From positions 228,337,591 through 228,401,590 of the forward strand of contig OY728143.1 in assembly GCA_963277665.1 (NCBI GenBank): DNA of 64,000 bases. The letters run 5' to 3'. Position 1 is the first letter of the stretch. Every line of letters begins with the position of its first letter. The notes beneath the pieces were generated by a model. The model saw only the letters and a list, made by a program, of their open reading frames with translations. It was not told where the DNA came from and did no database searches. Shown piece after piece: positions 1 through 14,586 of the stretch. The position numbers and the translations under genes were made by a program. This DNA comes from Viscum album (taxonomy: Eukaryota; Streptophyta; Magnoliopsida; Santalales; Viscaceae).

Positions 1-2950
1 TTAAATTTAAAAAATTATTATAACATATTTTAGTATAATTTAAATTCTATTATTAGAAACAAATTTTTCCAAAAAAAATACATTTCATTACATTTTAATC
101 ATTTTATTTTAAATGTTAATGTACATTTTCTGTGTAGTGATTTTGTAAAAAATATATTATATATTTATAGTAAATATTAACATATTAGGATATTTGTTAA
201 ATTTCAGTTTTAATCATTAAAATGATATTATATTAAAAAATATTTACTGGAGAATAGGTAAAATAATGTCATGGGTAAAAGATACAAGGAAAAAGTATAA
301 AATACCAGTAAACTAAAACATTAAATGGATTTTTAATATCTTTATATACAATAAAAAACCTTTAGAACATTAATTATAATCTTTTTTTTATATTAATTCC
401 ATAAGAATGTGATTAAATTTAAATATAAAATAATCATTATATAATCACATAAAACCACCCATACTATTGTATAAATACCACATCTAACCATCAAATTTCT
501 CCTCAGAAGCCGTGATGCTCTTAAAATATCATCCAAACACTATACACAATAATATTAATGTGTATATATTCTAATTTTATCAGCCAATAACTCATTCCAT
601 CTTTCTAAAGGGGTCCTTCAAGGAGATGATATTATAGAGGTAACAATCCAGAACAATCTCACTTAATATCTTCTTTTCTTCTATAATATCTTCTCCACCT
701 TAACCAATATAAAATAAATAGCTCTATTAAATTTTATATAGTTAATTTTTTTTAAATGGATTATATTATATCCAACCATTTTATTACATTGTCTTATTCT
801 AAGAAAAGAATCCATTTTCCCTATTTTGGTGGTTAACTTCTCCTAGAATAATAATTTTCCATTATCCATTACCACCCTCATGAATATTAATAAAAGTATT
901 ATTCAGCTTATATAATATTGAATTTTGTATATTATATACTATTTCATATTTATTAACTATTATATATAGATGAAATAATCAAAATTTGAAATAATTATTG
1001 ATGGTTGGAAAAACCTCCCAAATAAACTAAACATTTATCATTAACATTTTATCAAATGAATCATCCTCATTTTAGAAATAAAAATGATATATAGGAACAT
1101 TAAAACATCAAAAAGTGCATTAATACCATTTCATTTCTATTATACTGGCTTATATCCATTTGTCAAGGAACGACATAATTATATAAAAATGAACTAACCA
1201 CGAGAACATTGAACAAACTCACCCAAAATAATTAAAATAATGAAATTTTTTTAATGAATGGATACTAATATGTTATTAAAGTATTAGATAAGGATTATAA
1301 ATTTGATTATAGTTATAAAATTAAATAATATACTTCAATGAACCTTAATACAACAGTATAAATTCTGAATAACTAATGGGAACCATGAGTTATGTTTTAT
1401 TATCTCACATTTACGTCAATGATAAATATGATTTATTCACCACATATTTATTTTTAATGGTGTATATATTACCATTTAATATATCATATCAGGAATCACA
1501 GTATAAATATGTTATTAAATGTTCTATTTAATTTTTATTACTTCTATGGGGTATATTATTTGAATGATTAGAAGGTTGTTAGAAATATCTTAACCAAATT
1601 TCCATTCATTGGGGTTGACTTATAATTCAATCAGTATTTTTTGATATGTTAATTTATTAATTTAATTATGAATATAATATTTTTTTCCATAATTTATGTG
1701 GATTTATAGTGAAACGAATTTTTCTTTCATTTTAATAATGCTCGCTTTAATGATATGATATTTATAATGGATATTATTTTAAAAAAACTTTTTATCATTT
1801 TACCTTGAAACACTCATTTTCATTAATTCCAATGATATCTAAAAATATTTCCAAAATTTTTACTATTAATATATGTTTTTATAATCAATTTTAATACCAT
1901 TTCTCTTTTTACCAATTTTTTTAAAAGTTTTTTTTTAATTTATAAGAGAGGATCTTTATGAATTTTACAAGATAATTATTAATTGTGTTTTTTTTAATTT
2001 ATATGGAATGATATAAATTCCCCACCATCATGAATAATTAATGCCTTGAACATTAATCCATATGTGTTGAATTTTATTTTTAATGAAATTTTTTACATTT
2101 TTAATTACATGTATTTCTTAAAAGAATGTTCTCAGAACATAAATGATATTTTTCTTCAAGAATTATCTCAAGCGGTCCTTCAAATAATAGTTATTACATT
2201 ATAAAATAACCTTTTTGGATATTAATTAGGATTTAATGTGGATAATATTAAATTATACTAAACTTATTATATTAATTTTTGTTTTATTTTAATGATCAAA
2301 TGATATTTATTAATTTCATTTATATTCCATGGGGGGTGTAATCATGATATGTTAATGAAACTCTATTCTTTACTTGGTTTTTCATGTTATTAATGATTTA
2401 TATTATTTTGAAACACATACGCTGGGTATTTATTAGATCAAAATTTTTAATCTATATCTACAAATGTTGGATGCATTATAACAAATGATGGGTTAGACTT
2501 GTATCTCGAATTAATGAATTGAGTAATGATTTATATCTCATTAGATATTCATGACTAAAATGGGAAGTGATATTGATTAAGTATGACATGACTAGATTGG
2601 TGAGTGAATTCATTTTATTAAAAGAATTATTCCACCCTGATATTCATGGGAGTTAACTATGACAACTACAGTGGTTTGGGGAGTGTACCATTTTGACTAT
2701 AATAGTCCTGAAAAAGATCACTGACTACCAATGAAATTATTTTATAGGATTCTGTTCATTCCACATTACATATCTTATAGAAATTTTATTCTCATATTTT
2801 TATGTATTATGAAATGTATAATATAAAAATATAGAATTTTGGAAAAAATCATGAGTAATCCAGGTTTAATCATATGGTTTAATATGTTGAAATTATATTT
2901 GAAAATTCCCCTGATTCTTGGTATTCCAATAATAATTAATGTTCCTCACA
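1..2950 (+). repeat. Element A 5' LTR (left-truncated by the window)
   Basis: This is the partner of 5166-8680. Collinear matching blocks lie near 480, 601, 1003, 1215, 1430, 1800, 1950, 2520 and 2650, with partners about 5731 bases downstream. The right end is placed at 'cctcaca' because the copies stop matching there and the primer-site remnant begins about 10 bases later. The end could be off by about 20 bases. Confidence 0.7.
470..477 (+). promoter_or_regulatory. Candidate TATA box in element A 5' LTR
   Basis: A TATAAATACCA string is conserved at 470 and at 6195 in the partner LTR, with a C-rich stretch just upstream in both. Retention of this block in two otherwise decayed copies fits an LTR core promoter. 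The start of transcription would be expected about 30 bases downstream; this is inference. Confidence 0.5.
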
Positions 2951-2960
2951 CTATTCTATT

Positions 2961-2973
2961 TAGGTATTAGATA
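2961..2973 (+). other. Element A primer-binding site remnant (tRNA-Met type)
   Basis: The string TAGGTATTAGATA resembles the plant initiator tRNA-Met primer site TGGTATCAGAG after C-to-T and other changes, and lies just after the 5' LTR end. Its position supports plus-strand orientation. Confidence 0.5.
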
Positions 2974-5151
2974 ACAGATTGAACTAGGAGGATTGATGAT
3001 AATGTTGAATATGATAAAAATGTAATGATCATCATTGTGATAAACCAAAATAAATACGAGTTATAAGGAGAAGACTTGTTATTTTACCTAATAATCAATA
3101 TCATAATATTTACAATAATATCAGATTTGATGTGTTCCTTGACCCATCTAATAAGAGCATGATGGAGTTTCATGGTGAGCACAGTAGAATGGAAGTTTAG
3201 TTTTACTCATGTAAATAATGTGGAAAGGGGAATCATTGAGAAAATATCAATGGAACTAGAAGATGATTTTAGTATGGAAAATAATAACAGAATGTTTGGA
3301 GTTTCAAAGGAAAATTAAAAGGATTAGTAAACATAGTGGATGATAATAATGATAATCTTATGTAATCTACTAATGATAAATGTTTTAAATGTTTAATTGT
3401 TATGTATTATAAAAATTCATACCATAGAGAGGAAATCTCATGAATGGAATTATCAAGGTTTTATGAGTAAAGGCTATATTTCTGATGATGAATATACTAT
3501 GAATAAAATATGAGATGAAATAAGTATTAAGGATTAAAATGATGAATCATTATTAACTAGTTTATGGTTTAATTGTTATGATTAAGTGTTTATGTATTTA
3601 AACTACATTTATTGCATTATGTAAAAAATATATTTTTATTGTTCATAAATATGTATTCCTTATATATTTACATGTTTTTATTGAAATGTAAAAGTTACAC
3701 TAAAAAGTTATTGAGGTGATATTTTTTTGACAAAATGTGACTAATGGAATGATAACCATTAATATATGAATGATTATGGGATACCAATGAGATAAAGAGA
3801 TGTTACTTTGGATAAAACCAATGTGATATTATTGATCACCATGAAACGTATTATTAATCAGATGTAAAGGTGGTTTGTGTATTGAGTTCATTGAATTTTT
3901 ATTTATTTTATGAGGAAAGAGTTAATTTTTGAAAGCATTATTATTCTTACTAATTATTTATGTTATCTATGGTTATTACCAGGTTTTTATATAATACATG
4001 ATAATGATATTCACATTTTTGTGTTTTTACTATTTATAAATATGTTATGTAGTGTGTGGGATTGAGGATATTTTTATTTTTAAAAATATATCTATAATCA
4101 TTCGATTGGGTTTTCATTTTATTAAAATGATTATAAGGGTAACCATTTATGATTTTTTTTAAATTAAACATTGTATGAGGATTTAGATATTAATTTATAA
4201 CATAACCATATGATGATTTATTCATTTGAATAACCTATGATAACCATTTTTATGATAACTAGAGATAGGAGAAATAACTTTTCATCTCATTACAAATCAT
4301 ATGGGCTACTAATTCATGATGAAATAAAAATTCAACCACATTTATTTGTGTAAGAAATGCGGTCGGAATTGATCATGTAAAATCAAAAGTGTCATATTTT
4401 AATAATGATAAAAAGTTAAATATGTTTATCTTATCAAATGATTTTGAAATAAAATTTTATCCTATTATCATTATTTTTGATGATATCAATGAACTTTTTT
4501 GGACATATTTTGTTTATGTATTTTGTGGTCATTATTCTAATAATAACAATTTAATCTATAATTCTCCATCAAAATGTGATAGCATGAATTCTCTTTCATG
4601 TCCATACTTTCAATTTCAACAAATATTCTCCAAATCAGAATCGTATTTCTGTGTTGATCTTAACCTTACACTTCCCGTATTTTTAAAAGGATATATTATT
4701 TACCCTTTTTATATTGTGGGTTTCCTATAACAGAATTTGTAAATATCGACCATATATTGTTTAATTTCAATTTCATATTCCAATGAAATTTTTATTTTAA
4801 AATATTGATAATATCGGGATTGTATCTTATTGATTGGTTCTCCCACTAAATCTCTCTGACATTTATGATGTGTATCAAGTATTAGTCCAAAAGAAACACA
4901 TAAATATTCCCTCACTTCTAAAAAACTCATAGTTCATATCAGTGGTGAAAGATAATTATTATAGAGAAAAAACGATAGTGATTCTAGATCATAGAGATAA
5001 TTTTATAGAAAAGAAGACCACTCAATTGGTTTTTGTTCTATGTTGAATCCACCAATTCGAAGATGTTATGTGGTAACCTGAGGTTGTGATGAGGAAAATG
5101 TATCTTCTTATTTTTATTTACCAATAATGAAATTTGGGTGACGGATTTATT

Positions 5152-5165
5152 TAAAGGGGGTACAA
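5152..5165 (+). other. Element A polypurine tract
   Basis: AAAGGGGG followed by TACAA lies immediately before TGTAACACCC, the usual start of Tekay-type LTRs. This is the best preserved retrotransposon signal outside element E and fixes the start of the 3' LTR at 5166. Confidence 0.8.
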
Positions 5166-8100
5166 TGTAACACCCTATGTTTTCATAGTATGTCTCTTTT
5201 TAAATAAATTTAATCTCAATGATTTCATATGATTCACAAAACACTAATTTTAAATGAACTCAAAAATAATATTATATTAAAATGACTCTTATAACAGAGC
5301 TATTAAATTGGTGAGAATGAATTTTATTTCCAAAAATTAAAAAAAATAAAATTTTCTACATATTTTTAATTCACTATTTTATTATTTGTTAATATGCACA
5401 TAATTATAGTAAAGTCATTTTTTACATAAATAATTATCTTCATCAAAAAGATATAATTATTATATACTATGTGAAATTAAATATATTTAATTTTTAATAA
5501 TTTTAGAAAAATTATTTTCTAAAATAGATATCATTTTTAATTCCTCTATTACAAATATTCTGACAATGAATTTTTGAATATTTTCTACAATGTTTAAATT
5601 TGCAATGAATAGTAAAAAATATTGATTTTTTTAAAACTATAATGTTCATTATATTTAAAATTAATTTATTGAATTTAAATTAATCTCAATTGAAGATAAA
5701 TAATTTTTGTTATAAATATTCTAAAAAAATTTAAATAATAATTATACAATATTATTTTATAAGTATATCTTTTTGATTAAAAAAACATTTTTCCCAAAAA
5801 CGGTACTTCATTACATTTTTATGATTTAATTTTAAAATAAAATTTTGAGAATTATATGATTTGGGTTTTTCAAAAGAAATTCAATATTTTAATTCATTGG
5901 GTACCAATTATTTTATAATTTTATTTTAAATTTTAGGAATAAAAAATATTATAATTTAAAAATTTGATATTCCAAAACATAGGTAATATAATGTATCAGG
6001 ATAAATTTTAGTGGTAAAAGTTTAAAATACCAAAAAATATGAAGTTAAATTTGTTCATTATATTATACTCAAACCTAAGAATATTTTATGGGTATTTAAT
6101 ATACATGTTCATTTTAATTAAGGCCACTCTAATGTGGTAGTCTGTAAATATAAAATAATAATAATTTAATTATTTAATAACACCCCTCCTAATGTATAAA
6201 TACCACTAATCACCACCCAATTTCAGTTACAAATAATTAAAGGTCATAAAAATTATACAAAACCCTATCATCCCCAATCTCCCTATATCATAGTTCTTCA
6301 AATTATCAATCAATTACCAATTCTATGTTCTTTAAGGGTTCCTTCAATGATGTGATATTCAAGAGGTAACATTCCCAAACAACCACTTCTAATTTTGTGC
6401 CATCTTATACATTATCTTCACCTCCTTCACCCATCAAAACATAATAACTCTAGTATAATTTATATTCAAAAATTTTATGTTTCTAATAGAATATTTTATA
6501 CCCAGAACTTTGTTACCCACTCTTGTTCAATGAAATGAAACCATTCTCCAAATTATAGTGATTAACTGTCTTTGTGAATAATTATTTTTCTATTTTTTGA
6601 TACCATATGTAAGGTCTTAATAAAATTATTATAATGGATAAAACATAATTTAATTGTTACATTATAGTGAATTTATTGTTTTTGATGTAATATATAGATA
6701 TAATATTAAATAAAATGAATATACATCATGATGGTCCGAATAACCACCAAAACAAACTGTATATTTATCATTACCATTTTATCAAAAGAATCATCATCAT
6801 GTTAGAAATAAAAATAAAATATGGGTCCATTTAAATTTTGGTATGATCTTAAATGCCATTTCATTTCACTTCTTTATTTATAAATCCATTTCACAACAAA
6901 TTTTTTAATTAAACAACAATGAACCAATTATGAATCCATGAAACGAACAAACCCAAAACAATTAAAATAAATGATTTTTTAATGAATGTGTTTTGAAATG
7001 TTATAACAGTATAAAATAATCTATTATAATTTTTTTAGATCATTAATGAATTAATATAATTCTTTTAATATTTATACAAGTCGTAAATGTAGGAAAAACT
7101 TAATGGGCACATTATTAAGGGTTTCTAATATCACTTTCAATCTTGTGATATATATGATTTATACCCCACATATTTATTTTGTGTTATGTACACATTTAAT
7201 TAATATACAAAATAATTAATATAATTTTCTTCTTGTTATAAAATTTGTCAACATAATATTAATTACATTTACGGGGCATACAATTCTTTACATTACATAG
7301 TTATAATAAAATGATTAACATAATTTCCATTCTATGGGATGAACATATACAAACCTGATACTGTAAAAATAATGTTATTTGAGAATAAATTTTTTATATC
7401 ATATGTTTGATTTACATGTCAGTCAAGTTGTTGTATAGTGAATACACATATTAAAATCATTTTATTAGTGCACACTTCCTTGATATTTTATTCATAGGTG
7501 ATTTTATTTTAAAAAATTATATTTTTAATTAGTCCATTAAAAATATATTTTTCATTCACACCAATGATTTCTAATATTTTCTCTAAAAATAATTTTAATA
7601 TTATTTTATTATTTTAATATAATTTTTACTTTTGTTTTTCTTTTAACCCAATTGATTGAAAGGATTTTTTTCATTTTTAAAGTGAGGATCATTATGAGTT
7701 TTCTGAAAAATACAAAATAATTATTTTCTAATAGTACTATATAGTTTAGTATTCCCACCATCACCACTCCATAATTCATTGATTCATATTTTAAAGTCTT
7801 ATAAGTCTATGTTTAAATAAAATGTTTTCAGTAAAAATCTTACTACATTTTAAAATAAATGTTTTCACAATAGAAGGGATATTTTAATCATGATTTATTT
7901 CATGTTATCCTTCATAAAAATTACTATTCCAAATTAGATAACATTATTTGATGATACATATTCTTTAATGGAGATTTTATTAAAGTATTCTATCATTATT
8001 ATCATTATTTTTGGATAATTTTTATAATGAAATGAAATTTATGAAACTAATTTTTTTTCACGAGTTATGTTTTGATGATATGTTTATAAAAATCAATTAA

Positions 8101-8680
8101 TTACTTTGTTTCTCATAGGATGAATGTATAATGATCTTATGGAACAAAAATTCATGGTTTGTATTATTTCTTAGTTTTTATCTTATAACCAAGGGTAGAA
8201 TTAACAATATACAAAATGATGTGTGGGACATATATATCCCTCTGATTCATTGCGTAATGATTTATATCCTATGAGATTATTGAGACTATAACAAGAAGTA
8301 AACTCGATTCCATAAGACATGACATCTATAGGGAGTGAACAATGTTCGATAAAAGAATTTTTCAACCTTGATAGTCATGGGAGAAAACCTTGACTACTAT
8401 GATGGTTTTGGGAGTAAACCCCATCCACTATGATAGTATTGGAAAAATCCTTCACTGTCAGGGAAATAATTATATGTGCTTATCCGGATGCCACATTCCA
8501 CATCATATTCCAATGTTACTCTCATATGATCCATGTTATATGATCTTATATGATTTATTCCATGAATATATATTATGATCCTTAATTTTCAGGGTATAAT
8601 TTGAAAATTGTTTATTCACGTACTTTTACACTAATTCATATGTTATGAATGAAATCTCCCTTTATTACCCTTATAGATCA
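5166..8680 (+). repeat. Element A 3' LTR
   Basis: The LTR begins TGTAACACCCTATG directly after the polypurine tract. It is collinear with the 5' LTR over its whole readable length, giving about 3.5 kb. The end near 8680 is projected from the partner and not seen independently. The many short open frames inside it (for example 8390-8578) are chance frames. Confidence 0.7.
6195..6202 (+). promoter_or_regulatory. Candidate TATA box in element A 3' LTR
   Basis: TATAAATACCAC downstream of a C-rich 'cacccctcc' block matches the box at 470 in the other LTR. Confidence 0.5.
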
Positions 8681-9510
8681 TTTGATATCATCAATTTTCT
8701 AAATAAAATTCTAACATTATGATTACATATTAAAGGTAAGATATTTATAATGACGGTTCAATATGTGATTAAATTGTTTGGAGATTATAATGATTTTTAT
8801 AAACCATTTTCTATGATTATAATTATTCATTTACAAAGAAAAAATCATATGATGTAGTAGTTGTTTTGATATGATATTTAATGAATATTAATCTATCTAG
8901 ATGTAATATCTATTTATAAAAAGTATGGATCATTATTGTTTTCCTTACCAAGCCTATATCCATGTACTTATTGTGTACATGATGATCCGACAAAACCTCC
9001 GTAAATATTAATTTGGGGTCCCACATGGCATGTGATACTTATTATATCTCTGAATACATTGAATAACATATTCCTTCAGAATACACTTTTTGTTCCTTCA
9101 GGTTACATGGTCTGTAGTTTTAATTTTAATATAAACGTTGGAACGCCGCATATTTCTCCAAAATTAGATTTTACTCATAAAATCCACCAAATTTTATATA
9201 TAATTTATTTTAAATCATTCATAATTATTCCTCCAATTTATTTATGGGCCTTCTGTGGCCAAAAATATTATTTCTAGATTCATTTCAAGAATCCACAATT
9301 TTCCTCATGTGCCTTCTGTGCCACATCATTCTCTCCTCCAAATCATAAATCCTTGAATCCCTAACTTATATATGTATCACACACCAACTCATTGTCTGAA
9401 ATTTAATAAGGTTGTTGTGCTCATATTCACTATGAATCCGGGGGTCCTATATCTCTCAGAATCATCCAAAAATAGTCAAATTTTTAACGTGTAATGCAAT
9501 GATGAAGAAC
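8681..9510. other. Unassigned AT-rich spacer with a degenerate 63-bp duplication
   Basis: No gene is seen between elements A and D. At 9248 and 9311 the string 'gccttctgtg' recurs 63 bases apart, and the following bases are partly alike ('attcatttcaagaatcc' against 'aatcataaatccttgaatcc'). This suggests an old short tandem duplication ending near 9373. The open frame at 9032-9277 overlaps it and has no recognisable domain. Confidence 0.4.
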
Positions 9511-12500
9511 ATGAATAATTAGTTGAGGAATGATATTATAAAAATGATGATATCATCATTGAATATACATTATTATCCAAATATCATAGAATTATTGATT
9601 TTAAGGGTTGATTCCATGGTATAATTTATAAATGAAATCAAAATTATATTTTGTTTAAATACATGGGCTGAGGAAAATGATTAATTCAAATGTAGATCAA
9701 TGAATTAAAAATTATATCATGTTCAATATTTTAATGATGTTGTAAATAGAAACAAATATGGCATACCTTTAGAATGTATCATTCGTTCATGTAGAACATG
9801 TCCATTAATGATAGAGAAGATCCATTGTGTTTTTTATCACCTTAATTCTTATTCAGTTGATGGTCATCATATGATCTAAAGCAGCCAACACAGATTGGTG
9901 TAATCTACCCTCGATGATCAAATTTTTTTTGTTGATAACCCTAATAACTCTCCATAGTATATTTTTTATAAAGAAAATAGTTTCAATCAATAATTTTGAT
10001 GTAAAAAAATAATTTCCTATTTTTAATTAAACATACCAGCTAATGGTTTCCCCTACCGAACAAAAAATATCGATGATCTTTAGTTCATGTATACGGTAAA
10101 TCTCACGATTCAGTCTCAACTATGGTCTATGATTTCTAATATGATACCCAATTTTTGAGATATAAAATTATTTCAAAAAAATGTGTGTGCTTTTAATAAA
10201 ATATATTTTATATTTTTATATAATTATATATAGTCTCACTAATCATTAGAATGAAATTACATGTCAACTCATCGGTCTAAAAGAAGTCATTGATAAATTT
10301 TAATGTCTTAAATGGAAAAGGGGTCTAAAAATAAATCCATGTGTTGTGTAATAGATTAATATTAAAATGTATCATTTTCTACACTTTTTTGTTACTGTAT
10401 TTGATATGTTCATGTTATTGATATAGTGTATTGGATCATGTCAAATCTTCCTTTCACTATGTCAAGTGTTTAATATTGAATTAGAATTCATGATAAGGGG
10501 AATGTTGATGATCTAATGAAGCATTGTGTGAGCCCTAAAAAACAATTCATGTCCTAATCATAGATATTTTTATTCTATATAATAAAGATGTATAACCAAA
10601 CATGGATACATCATGAAAATTTCAATTATATGATCAAGAACTATGATGACAATTTTTTACTATTAAATAAAACGGTCTGGAAGTGTTAGATTGTGTGTAA
10701 GAATTCATAATATAAAGATTTTCCATAGTTATTTGATTCTCTCAATTCATATGTTGTGCATATATATTGATTCTAATATATTTCAAGGATATATGACAAT
10801 GTAATGTGTTTCATGCATGAGAACTAGGTGTAATAAATGTTTCAATATTCTCACAAATTTGTGAATAAGAAAACAATTTAGGTCACAGGATCGAAAAATT
10901 ATAATTGAATATTTTAATGTTACATAAAAAAAAATTCAATAGGAAGAAGGTGTCTTGAAAAGATTCCAGAAATTACAGAATCTAGATGTCCTGATTAAAA
11001 ATGGATTATATACAGTTTCTTGTATTAGGTTTCATAGTGATAAAAAATCATGTAAAAAAGTGTGATGTTTCAAAAATGTTGTATTTTTATGTTTCAATGT
11101 TCATATTGGGAAAATGAGTGATTTTATAAATTATTGGATTGTTTGTGATGGTATTGTTTCTTAATAAAGATATTATTGAATGGAATTTGAAATAGACACA
11201 TTGTGGTGAAATAGTGGTGATTTATGCACTAATGTTATATAAAATCAACGATGATCAATGAAATATGATAGTTATGTGCATGGTTGGTGGTGTATAAGGA
11301 TGTTTCCTGAAGGTATCACTACATCCATAAATAGGGTTCACCTACCACATTTTTAAAAACTAGAAATTTTGAATATTTGATGCCTATAAATCAATAAAAA
11401 TTTCAGGAGGTATTCAATGTATGAAATATTCATGCAATCAATAGATTGGTGATTAATGTACTTCTCTCAGTTTGAAAAATTGCGTTTTCAAAAATAAATC
11501 ATGTAGATTTTGGTTATATTAAAGAACATTGGGCATAAAGATGTAATTCACTCAATAGTTTTTTGAATAACATAACTAGTCTCTATTAGAACAAGGGATA
11601 TTATCAACATTTTTTGTCTGATGAATGTTTGTAGTTTCAGTAAATAGAAATAAATACATGAATGTGGAGTGTATCCTGATATAAGGTATGTTTCAATAAA
11701 TTTACGAGTTGTGTGAAATTACTAATATTGTGGACATTAGTGAAGACATGCACTAAAGTAATTACTGGGAATTCTAATATGTAGAGTAGTATATAACATG
11801 ATTGCAACCCATTAAAAACTGTTACAAATGTTGTTAGTATTAATTATATACAAGTTCAATATGGGAAGTAAAGATTATAAAATGGTGATGCTAAAAATGG
11901 TTTTTAAAATACTTGTATTATGTACAAATAACACTAATTAGTTAATAATAATTCAGATGATGTTGATAGAAATATAGCTATGAACCAATTATATCATACT
12001 CTTGATTCAGTGAAAAAGGTAGATCCCAAATGGAATGAACCTTATATAGTAGTGAGACCATTCTTGTTCCTACTATAGAGAGACCATATCCAAAATTTTA
12101 TATACCTAACACAAATAATGAAGAGTGGATTTGGGAAAATCAAAACAACGTCGGTATTTCCTCCATGGACATATCCCAGACTCGATGAACCAAGTAAAAT
12201 TGATTATCATTATGTGAATTATTTTTTTATATTCAAACGGATGATAATAATTCATGTGGATCGAGTAATCATCAATATTATAATATAATGTCAAAGATAA
12301 GAACACCCGTAAATCATACCTTCACTTATTAGATAAGAACATGTGTAACTATACTAAAAATGTTGTCAATATTTTTTAGGAAAATGAGAGATTCATGAGT
12401 ACATGGGGAATTTTGAATGAGTTTCATACCCTAATTCACACCTCCCATAGGTCATCTCATTCAAAATTCCCTTATGGATCCAACAATTGTTATTAGAGAA

Positions 12501-12563
12501 ATGACAATCATAATTGATTTGTATTGTTATTAATTGATTACATTTTTCATTATAGATGAAATA
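9511..12563 (-). repeat. Element D 3' LTR (left copy)
   Basis: This is the partner of 14587-17645. The left end is projected from the partner; the right end is set by the adjacent polypurine-like tract. Matching is good from about 10.4 to 12.5 kb and weaker to the left. Confidence 0.5.
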
Positions 12564-12573
12564 TTTTCTACCC
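12564..12573 (-). other. Element D polypurine tract candidate
   Basis: On the minus strand ATGGGTAGAA precedes AATATTTCATC, resembling the GGGGGGTAGAA + TGTAA arrangement of Tekay-type elements after decay. Confidence 0.35.
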
Positions 12574-14566
12574 ATACAAACAAGGGAACAAGAATGAATC
12601 TGAATAATAATTATAACTTGAGATGATTTATATATTATGGATTTGTATTTTAGACATATGTGATTAGGGAAAAAGATCCCAAAAACTAATAAAAATGTTA
12701 TAGATGAATATTATTATGTATCTACAAGTTCATATGATGGACTTATAGGAAATTATTCAGAGACAAATATTCCAGGAAATATCAAAAATGATCTCTGTGA
12801 TGGTTAATAAAGCGATTAAACGGTGGATTCTATCCACATATTAGAGAGTTAGATCATGTGATAAAGGAAGGAAAATGGAGATGATAAATAGTATTCGATC
12901 TCATAGCATCTATTTTGAAGAACCAAATATGGTATTAAAATATTAAATGCCTTAATCAAAGGCTAATTGACATAATTTCATATCTAATGGAGATTAATGT
13001 TAAATTGTATGAACTCATGAATGATTGAGATTCAATGAACCAAATGGTGAAGGAATTTATGGGGATACAAAATGATAACGTTATGATGATGGGCCAAAAA
13101 TGAAATATAAAATTCACATAACTAAAGAACATTAACATGAAGTAAAAATTCCAATTTCAATAGATATGGTGTTGAAATATTGTATTGAAAATCACAAATA
13201 ATAACTGGAATATAGATTAAAATCCAAAAAAGAAGAAATTTGAATTATGAATGTTATGGATTCCCAATTAAAGGATAAGGATTGTAAGATAAATGATATC
13301 AAATTCGGGTTTACACCCATAAATGTGGAATAGAAGATCCCTCCTAGCAGCATGAATTTTGTTATTCTATAAATTTATAAATCTTATGTTATCAATGAGA
13401 TGATTGACTCATTCTAAATATGAATGAGAAAACTCATAGAATAAATTATCCACTTATTTTTATGATTTTTGAATCATGAGACATTCAGAAGGTGTTTTCA
13501 TAGAATACTGAAGGTCTCAATGGAAGAAAAAAATATATGGATACTAAATATCAACCAAGATGATAAAATAATTTTTTCTATTAATTTTATATACATTATA
13601 TGTTCTAACCATGGTTATATTGTTAAAAAATATAGATAGAGAAGAACTAAAAGTGTCATACGGAATATCAACATTCCTCTTACTAATATTATTAATGTTT
13701 TCACCAAATGAAATCATATTAAGTATGAAAATTGATTAATTATTCTATGGTTAAATAATGAATCTCAATGAATGATTCATTATATTTTATCATTATATTA
13801 CTCATCTAATTGTAATTGGTAATAAATCAAACCAAAATTTCAAAAATAATTAATCTTATCAAGCTAATTTATTTATGGAAGAACGTGTAAAATGGTTCCA
13901 CTGTGAATGAAAATAACTAAGGCGGATCTATTATCTAATGAGGAGAACAAGAACAATCCATTCATAATTGGACATAAAAAATGTAATATAAGCTATAAGA
14001 TGAGGATAACTATGAGGGATATAGTGAAAATGGAAAATATTGATAAAAATAGAAGTTCAAAACCATGTGTTCAATAGATGGGTTCCTATGAATTTTAGAA
14101 GATGATTTGGAAACCTAAAAGGCCTATAAAATCCACTCGTATTGAAGAGACATCCTAAAGCATGAAATTGGTGAAGAATGTTGCTAAATATAATTAGTAT
14201 AAATAATTAATATTAATTAAATTGAGAAGAGGGATCCAATATGTAACATATGAGGAGATCCCTGTCAGAATGAGTACATAAGGAATATGATTTTTTTAGT
14301 TGGGAACTAACAGGTTGGAAATTCCCAGACTAGGAAATAATTATTTCCCTGAAAAAATCCAAAATAAATGTTCTATATATAGAATGAATAAATTTAGTTA
14401 TTATTAAAATATAATAGAGAATATTACCATGAATAATCATCAATTGTTAGAAGAGGTTTACGAGGTGACAACATTCCCTTGCTCGAATATATAATAGAGG
14501 AATAAATGATTTGAAAATAAATTATTTGATTATAAAGACCATACTCATTCTAAAAATAAATAATGT

Positions 14567-14580
14567 TAAACTATACCCAA
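14567..14580 (-). other. Element D primer-binding site candidate
   Basis: The plus strand reads 'aaactatacccaaa', similar to the reverse complement of the tRNA-Met primer site (CTGATACCA). It lies just left of TGTATC, which would be the inner end of the right LTR on the minus strand. Confidence 0.35.
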
Positions 14581-14586
14581 AACCAA

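Larger units (their letters stand above)
2951..5165 (+). mobile_element. Element A internal region, no intact coding domain
   Basis: About 2.2 kb between the two LTRs. The longest open frame here is 113 codons (4389-4730). It is rich in Ile, Asn, Phe and Tyr as expected of AT-rich DNA, and I recognise no domain in it. Near the 3' end (about 5090-5150) a reading of Glu-Glu-Asn-Val-Ser-Ser-Tyr-Phe, then 'aatgaaatttgggtgacgg', resembles the chromodomain tail and the gene end of Tekay-type elements. That is a weak, by-eye match. Gag, protease, RT and integrase were not recognised. Confidence 0.55.
1..8680 (+). mobile_element. Element A: decayed large-LTR Ty3/gypsy-type retrotransposon, 5' LTR cut by window edge
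   Basis: Sequence from about 60 to 2950 matches about 5790 to 8680 in the same order and orientation at a nearly constant offset of about 5731. Examples are the TATAAATACCA blocks at 470 and 6195 and the 'catgggag' blocks near 2645 and 8376. These are read as two LTRs of about 3.5 kb, with the first starting about 565 bases before the window. A decayed tRNA-Met-like primer site follows the first LTR and a clear polypurine tract precedes the second. The internal region is only about 2.2 kb, too short for a full gag-pol. The orientation is set by the primer site and polypurine tract. It is probably non-autonomous or internally deleted. Confidence 0.75.
12564..14586 (-). mobile_element. Element D internal region, non-coding as seen
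   Basis: About 2.0 kb between the two inferred LTRs. Frames are short and I recognise no gag-pol motif in either strand. Confidence 0.45.

Noticed and set aside
4389..4730. 113-codon open frame in element A as a host gene
   Set aside because: Composition is what AT-rich DNA gives by chance, no domain is recognisable, and it lies between retrotransposon LTRs.
12020..12190. Possible pararetrovirus or gypsy integrase-like phrase ('gatcccaaatggaatgaacc')
   Set aside because: The reading is short and interrupted, and the stretch lies in a sequence that pairs with the second LTR of element D, so it is LTR and not coding.
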